Below are positions 58,226-64,000 of a DNA stretch of 64,000 nucleotides, one piece after another; position 1 is the stretch's first letter, and each line of letters begins with the position of its first letter. The notes beneath the pieces are model-generated. The model saw only the letters and a list, made by a program, of their open reading frames with translations. It made no database searches and was not told the origin of the DNA. Origin of the DNA: Cordilura impudica (taxonomy: Eukaryota; Arthropoda; Insecta; Diptera; Scathophagidae); NCBI GenBank assembly GCA_963682025.1, contig OY821520.1:182888036-182952035 (forward strand), in the 5' to 3' direction. A program made the translations under genes and the position numbers.

Positions 58226-59789
58226 ATGTACAAGGACAGTAGCTGCCGTAGCAGCCCTCAGCCACCACCAACAACTACCGTCGCTGGAATTGCTTCCGAT
58301 ACTGCAGCAACATTTCCACAGGATATCCCACCCACACATGTGCGCTCTGCCACCCTAGAAGACGACGAAGAGGACGGCTTCAGCTGTCCTTCCGAATCTA
58401 GCAGTGAATCCGAGTACGAAGTCCATTCTCGTCCCTCTACAACAAGTACAACATCGACATCATCATCATCGGCCGCTGCAGGACCTGCAGTTGGAGGACC
58501 TTGCATACGCCGCCAGAAACGATCAACCGCTGCTGCACAGCGCGTTCATGTTAATACTGATGTGCGTGTTTTGCGCAAGATCGGTTATATTGCATCTCGC
58601 GTTCGTTTTCTTGCCAAAATTTATGGTGACTTTAAGCTCATAAATCCCTACAGTCCAGCCAAGCAAAAACGTTTGTTGCAAGAAATTCTACTTAATCATT
58701 CAATTGTTGATCCCGAACGGGAATTTTCCAAAGCGGAAGCTCTTAAATATCGCACAACTGGAACGTCATCAGTTCGTAGCCTGACGCCGGCTAGTTCGAT
58801 TGCAAGTAGTTACTGCTGTATACCACAAACGGAGAGTTCCTTCGAAGACGATTCGCTAACGGGCACTGTGCGACGTAAGTCATCCACATCGGTGACGGCA
58901 TCGGCATCAATACTCCTGCTCGAAGATCTACTAATACAGTTGTATGAAGATCGTCGCAATAAAGTAACAGTAATACGAAGACGTCGAAGTAGACGTAGCA
59001 GTGCCGGAGCAACGACAGCAGCAGCGGGTACGTCGAAAATTCCGCGCAGCCACCTGATCATTATGAACAGTAAGACTACCAGCAGTAGTGTTGAGCATTT
59101 ACTACAACTAGATAATGAGGACGAGGGAGGTGGTAGCGGCGTAGTTGGTGGTTTCGATGTCACTGGTAGTGGTAGCACTGAAAAACTGTCCAAAGGAAAT
59201 CATTTATATAATGCAAATATCACAACTTCTAGTCAGCAGCGCAGCAGTACTGCCTTTCTTCAACCCATACCAGGCGATGAACTCTTAAAACGTCGTCGTG
59301 CCAGTGACTGTACTGTACCCCATCTTGGTCAACCCCTTAGTAATCAACTGCAGATTACGCTTAAAAACAATAATTGCACAAAATTTCCTTTACATCGCGG
59401 TAGTTGCGGTGCCGCTGGTGAACATTTATTAGCAGCCAACTCTATAGCCAATCGTCAAACACTAATTCTAAGTAAATCATGTGGCAATGTTGATGCCGGC
59501 CTGGGTCACAGTAATTCGGTACTATATGGCAGCACTGATTTGCGTAATTTGGCTATCGCGGCGGGTGGAGTGTCTTCGGTGGGCGGCAATGGATCTGTCA
59601 CAACGACTACCGGTGGCACGGGTGTTGGTGGTGCACTTGGTTCAGCTCAAACGAATGGCAACAACGAGTACAGCATTGTTCAATGTAACAACACCATAAT
59701 ACAGTGTCATTTCAACGATGATGACTTTCGAGCCTTGGTCAAGGAGCTCAAGCGAAAAGTCGAGTATACCGAGCGTATGAACTGGTTAT
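58226..59789 (+). CDS. Host gene, long 5' coding exon; tentative PDE9-like cyclic-nucleotide phosphodiesterase N-terminal region
   Basis: The only long exon with clear coding composition. Met at 58226 has an in-frame TAA just before it; the frame runs 521 codons to CGTATGAACTGGTTAT, where the consensus donor GTAAGTAC begins at 59790, leaving a phase-1 exon end; the frame beyond is intronic. Features: Pro/Ser/Thr-rich start; acidic EDDEEDGF near residue 52; poly-Ser/Thr; a conserved-looking basic helix region TDVRVLRKIGYIASRVRFLA through NHSIVDPEREFSKAEALKYR (about 112-175); LLLEDLLIQLYEDRR near 231; RRRRSRRSS basic patch; Gly/Thr-rich linker; and at the end DDDFRALVKELKRKVEYTER plus MNWL. From memory, this last block precedes the HD-type catalytic domain in insect PDE9-like enzymes, which hydrolyse cGMP. 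The catalytic part is not here, so the name is tentative. Base composition is far less AT-biased than the surroundings. Confidence 0.7.
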
Positions 59790-61390
59790 GTAAGTACAAC
59801 TCCAAGTATTTTAATTCAATTTTATCTTTGCAATTTTCAATTCACATCTACATAAGTATTTATTTATTGAATTTGTAAATTTATAACTTAATTAATATAT
59901 GTTTGTATATCCAACTAAATGGTCTTGTTGATGTTTATTTTTGTTTTTATTACCTTTATTGTATTTTTAAATTCAATTTTTTTTTAAGAATTGAAACATG
60001 TACAGTCAATAGTAACTCAGTGAATTAAAAAAAAAAACAGTTTTTAGAATTAAATTGTAATATAAAAGGTGCTTTAGTAAAAATTGAGATATTATTATTA
60101 TCGCGAATAACATTAAAATCATTGAAATTAAATATATTTTAAAGTCAGCTGGAAGGTATGTCATGTGGCTTCCACAAAGCAGCGGTTATTTAAAGCACTG
60201 ATTAATTTGATAAGAAATAAGAAAAATAAATAAACTCTTCAAAATAAAAATATATATATATACTGATAAATCGTAAAAAAAGAATTAAAAATAACGTTGG
60301 CTAAACATTAATAATTAAAGAATTAATTTAACCATGGATCTACTTCCATCTCTGTCGCTACCCATCGCTAGAGACGTTGCATAACCACCACCAAACAATA
60401 GGAGTTGAGTATTGCTTAGTTTTGGACATAATGATGGACCATCTACGTACGACTAGACGAATATTACGGTCCCTTTCTTAAAACAGAGAACGTAATTTTA
60501 TATATATATATATTTATATTTATTATATTTATTATTTATATTTATTATTATTTATTTATTCACGACAAAAAGAACAACATAAAATAAGGTGATAAATCAA
60601 TAAATAGGGAAAACATTTTGCCCGTGTTAGTGGCAAATTTGAATGCAATTTACTCAAAATAAAGGAAAAAATTAAAAAATTCTTGAAATAGTTTTTATTA
60701 TTACTTTTTATTAAAAATGTGAATTTGAATGTAAACTCTTTCACTAAATTACTTGCTTTTTGTATAGAATTAAAAGCGTTTTTATAATCAATTTCCGTTT
60801 CTTTATAATTGTATTTAAAAGAAATTAACACATCCAAAATTATGTATTCTTACTGCGGGACCGCGTATTATTTTAATTTTTTCTTTACTTTGTTTGCCGT
60901 TGGCTGGCAAGAAAGATAAACGTTTGTAGCTGTCAAATGTCCAGCTTTTTATATTTTTATTATTAACCAACACTAAAGCGATGACTCATGAAAATTAGAT
61001 TTCTGGATAATGGGTTATAGGATGGAGGAAAGACTTGTGTGTCAGGAAAGACTTGTGTGGGGAGTTTATTCCACATACAGATAGTTCAACTGATGAATTT
61101 ATTTTGTCTTTAATACGTTGTGTGGTCAACTGGATAATATACTTCAAATGGATGTCAACTAATAGAGAAGCGGTTAGAATAAACTGAAACTCTGGCACTC
61201 GGAATGAGTTCGCTAATCCAAGAAGAACATTTCCCATGTTAGCATCTATAGAACAATCCACATTTTGACGATGTTTCAGCGATTCAATAAAGTTGTCAAT
61301 AACCTATCAAGACCCACACTTAATACCGCGAGCTCTAACCGATTGAAATATCGATTGTTCTAATATCTATAGCGACTGTTGTTAGCAGCA
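59790..61390 (+). other. Start of a long intron
   Basis: GTAAGTAC at 59790-59797 is a full donor consensus. AT-rich with (TA)n at about 60251-60262 and 60498-60513. No acceptor followed by the expected continuation of the protein is seen up to the window edge. An 88-codon open frame on the minus strand at 61261-60995 (NVDCSIDANMGNVLLGLANS) is not recognised, but it could be the decayed 3' part of the LINE at 62.1-63.4 kb. Confidence 0.6.
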
Positions 61391-61409
61391 TTATTCTGGT
61401 GAAATGTCC

Positions 61410-61980
61410 AGTCTTAGAAATGTATCTTTTTTTAAAAAAGTACTTTTTCCTAAAAAAGTATTTTTTCGTAAAAAATTAATTTTTCTTAAAAAAGTATCTT
61501 TTCTTAGCAAAAGTACTTTTTCTTAAAAAAGTATCTTTCTTCAAAAAGTTAATTTTCTTAGCATAGTATGTAACCTACCTACCTACCTAAAAAGTGCCCT
61601 CTTCTTACGTTTTTTAAAAAAGTAAATTTTCTTCAGAGAGTATTTTTTCTTAAAAAAGTAAACGTCTTTTTCAAAAAGTACCTTTTCTTAAGAGATAAAA
61701 TTTTCTTCAAATAATACATTTTCTAGAAAAGTACATTTTCTTAAGTTAGCTTCCTTCATTTCTTTAAATAAATGAAATTTTTTGAAAAAATTATCTTTTC
61801 TTAAAAAAGTACCTTTTCCTAAAATAATAAATTTTCCTGCGAAAGCATTTTTTGTTCTTAAAAACGAGTAACATTTCTTAAAAAAAGAACCTCTTCTTAA
61901 AAAAAGCACATTTTGTTTTAAAAAGCCCCTTTTCTTTCAAAAATGCTTTATCTTAAAACGTAATTTTTTTTAGAAAAATG
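61410..61980. repeat. Diverged minisatellite, unit about 18 bp
   Basis: Roughly thirty imperfect repeats of a unit like AAAAAGTAXXTTTTCTTA. Units vary in length from about 16 to 22 bp, with a few unrelated interruptions (a CTACCTAC run near 61575). It splits the intron from the LINE remnant to the right. Confidence 0.85.
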
Positions 61981-62109
61981 TTATCCGTGGGATAGTTTCA
62001 GCTAGCGTAAAGTGAGACGACCCTCATAAATTACCTAGTACAACAAAAATATTACGCACATCATTGTTTATGTGGTGTGTGTATGAAAAGGTTGAGCTTA
62101 TGTATCTCA

Positions 62110-63420
62110 AACATTATTGTAATTACAATTAATTAATTAAATAATTAAACCAAAATAGTGCTTTAATTTCAGACAATGAATAGCATGATCTGCTTTATCA
62201 AATGCTATAGAAAAATGCAACAAATGCATGAATATCAAATTTCCCAGGTCGTACTCAGTTCTGACATCATCTATTACCTTTAAGGCAGCTGTAGTACAGC
62301 TATGAGCAGCACGGAATACAGATTGCAATGGATATAGAAGTCAGATAAGATAATTGATTCGCTCTGACATATTGGACTCAAAAACTTTAGCAAAAACTGG
62401 AAGAATATTTATCGGTCGGTAATCACATGTATTAACAGCAGTGTATAATTTAGCGACGGGAATCACTCTTCCTATTTTCTATAATTTAGGACAGATGTTG
62501 TTATGCAATGATTAAAAATATGCGTTAATGACCCAATAACATATGGCAGTTTCATTTAAAATTTAATGGACAACCCATCCCATTTAATAGACATCCCATC
62601 TTTGCCAACATCATTAGAACGAATTTTCAAAATGTTCTTATTCATTTCAGATAACGTAGAAAACGTAAAGCTATTACTGCAAAAAATAATGCTTCGAGGA
62701 CTAAAATTATGGTTTCCCATTATGGCACTGTAACAAAAATGATAAACAATTATTAAGTTCATCAGGGCTAATGACTTAATGTTTTTCCCAAAGTGGGCAG
62801 TAGATAAATTCGCGTTAAGTTTTTGAGAAATATATGCCTTTTAGATTAGCGTGATTTCTAGCTCTGTTATAAGCAACTCTGTTTATTAATGTTGACGCTA
62901 TTGTTTTACAATTGAAGTGTAACAGGGGCAATAACAATTTTTTATATAAAAACTAAGCTCTGGTACATGACAATTACATACTTCTTGCAATGTTGTAAGA
63001 AAAACATCCGGCCTTCCATTAATGGATGGCTGATACCAGTTCATGCCCGCGAGCTTAACAATTAATGAAAATCAACTGAATATAATTCCTAAATGTTGTG
63101 AGTCTCAGATTTTAATCTCTGGCTAGGTTTATATTCCACATGCAAGAAAAAAGATCATGATCTGAGAAGAACTAAATCTGATAAAATAAAAGTAAAAACT
63201 TCGGGCGTGAGAGAATAGCTAAATCAAGTAAACTTGGGCACGAATTGGCTGAAAGACGTGTGGGGCACTCATTATTTGCAATGGTCATGCTAGCGGAGCT
63301 GGCAAAGTAAAGTAGTTCACACCAACATTATCCTCTCAACAGGAAGTATAAATTAAACCATGTTACTCCTAGCCAAATTTCCCATTGGTTATAACCACAG
63401 ACTGCCAGCAAACAATTTAG
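62110..63420 (-). pseudogene. Decayed LINE: endonuclease end and reverse-transcriptase start
   Basis: From 63400 downward on the minus strand: CPTRLSANSCPSLLDLAILS followed by LLFYQI and FSDHDLF (endonuclease terminal SDHD block, about 63290-63155); ILKIRSNDVGKDGMSIKW near 62600 (pre-RT, like IKSNAVGHDNMHPKF of the 25-kb LINE); KIGRVIPVAK; DYRPINILPVFAKVFESNMS near 62420; then an open frame 62328-62137 with QSVFRAAHSCTTAALKVIDD and FMHLLHFSIAFDKADHAIHC, RT domains with the usual LLDFSKAFDTVDH changed at several positions including the first catalytic Asp (HFS for DFS). The YADD region is absent. Heavily mutated, so old. Confidence 0.75.
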
Positions 63421-63589
63421 AGAAACACTGATAATTGATGTGTAAACATCTATACGCACAGGGGAGTAAATTTCTATTTCAAAATACATTCACAAAAACA
63501 TCTTAACATGTGAGCGTAAGACAAAATCGGTGTGACTTACGATTGTATTGATGAAAAAATTATGATATGTAATAACCTTTTTGAAAATG

Positions 63590-64000
63590 AAAAATGAAAA
63601 ATAAAGAAAAATGAAACGAAAAAAATAAAAAAAATAAAAATCAAAATTAAAAATGAAAAACTAAAAATTAATAATAAAAATTTAAAAGTAAAAAATGAAA
63701 AATAAAAAAATTAAAAATTAAAATGAATAACAAAAAACGAAAAATAAAAAATGAAAAATTAAAAATGAAAAATTAAAAATTAAAATTAAAAATTAAAAAT
63801 TAAAAACTAAAAATTAAAAATTAAAAATTAAAAATTAAAAATTAAAAATTAAAAATTAAAAATTAAAAATTAAAAATTAAAAATTAAAAATTAAAAATTA
63901 AAAATTAAAAATTAAAAATTAAAAATTAAAAATTAAAAATTAAAAATTAAAAATTAAAAATTAAAAATTAAAAATTAAAAATTAAAAATTAAAAATTAAA
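63590..64000. repeat. ATTAAAA heptanucleotide array running off the window
   Basis: From about 63770 to the end the sequence is a nearly pure tandem of the 7-mer ATTAAAA. The preceding 180 bp (63590-63770) is a related but irregular AAAATGA/AAAATAA mix, apparently the degenerate edge. Array length beyond 64000 is unknown. Confidence 0.95.

Noticed and set aside
58810..59193. 127-codon minus-strand open frame
   Set aside because: Shadow of the host exon on the plus strand.
59790..59878. Continuation of the host frame to the stop at 59878
   Set aside because: A full GTAAGTAC donor lies at 59790, and the residues after it (LQFSIHIYISIYLLNL) are typical of translated AT-rich intron.
60995..61261. 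88-codon minus-strand frame
   Set aside because: Could be the 3' remnant of the LINE to its right, but I see no LINE-specific motif, so it is not called as coding.

Overview
The window is non-coding-rich, strongly AT-biased eukaryotic DNA. Its repeat types point to a higher (calyptrate-like) fly: Helentron-type interspersed repeats with a GTCC microsatellite core, Transib, Tc1/mariner, Helitron and Jockey/CR1-like LINEs. The species assignment is inference. No rRNA, tRNA, CRISPR or prokaryote-type operon is visible.

Only one stretch looks like a conserved host gene: a long, GC-richer coding exon at 58226-59789 (+) ending in a consensus splice donor. It encodes a low-complexity Ser/Thr/Gly-rich N-terminal region and closes on a short conserved block (DDFRALVKELKRKVEYTERMNWL) that I associate, from memory only, with the region before the catalytic domain of an insect cyclic-nucleotide phosphodiesterase of the PDE9 type. 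The catalytic exons are not in the window; everything from 59790 to the end is probably its first coding intron.

Layout. 1-1.6 kb: plain AT-rich DNA. 1.6-11.1 kb: a mirrored arrangement of two Helentron-like repeats (1615-2395 +, 7461-8238 -) and two Transib copies (5265-6664 -, 8531-11083 +), with a MITE-like repeat (3437-4182) and a LINE 3' end (4560-5107) between them. 11-25 kb: mostly unassignable AT-rich DNA with mariner/Tc1 relics, a second Helentron-like family near 17 kb, a third good copy of the first family at 22855-23581 and a LINE 3' end at 24.8 kb. 25-29.6 kb: a nested stack, LINE interrupted by a Helitron (27613-29565), itself carrying a 759-bp terminal-inverted-repeat element. 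31-42.4 kb: degraded Helentron repeat, second MITE-like copy, a second LINE of the 25-kb type (34.5-38.3 kb, -) interrupted by a non-autonomous Helitron and tandem repeats, a Helentron copy with a short TSD-flanked retroposon inside it, and another LINE (39.6-42.4 kb, -). 43-51 kb: Tc1 relic, Jockey-like LINE 3' half, and a structurally complete Transib (46315-50631). 51-58 kb: quiet, except a candidate PIF/Harbinger-like element carrying a Myb/SANT-type ORF (54922-56291). 58-64 kb: the host exon, a decayed LINE, a minisatellite and a heptanucleotide array running off the edge.

The most interesting object is the 46315-50631 Transib. It has a perfect 5-bp target duplication (CGTCG), CACAGTG heptamer termini with an A-rich nonamer-like block 22-23 bp inside, and a recognisable RAG1-core-type DDE transposase split over several frames. 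Every transposase or reverse transcriptase in the window is visibly broken, so this is a record of past invasions, not an active system.
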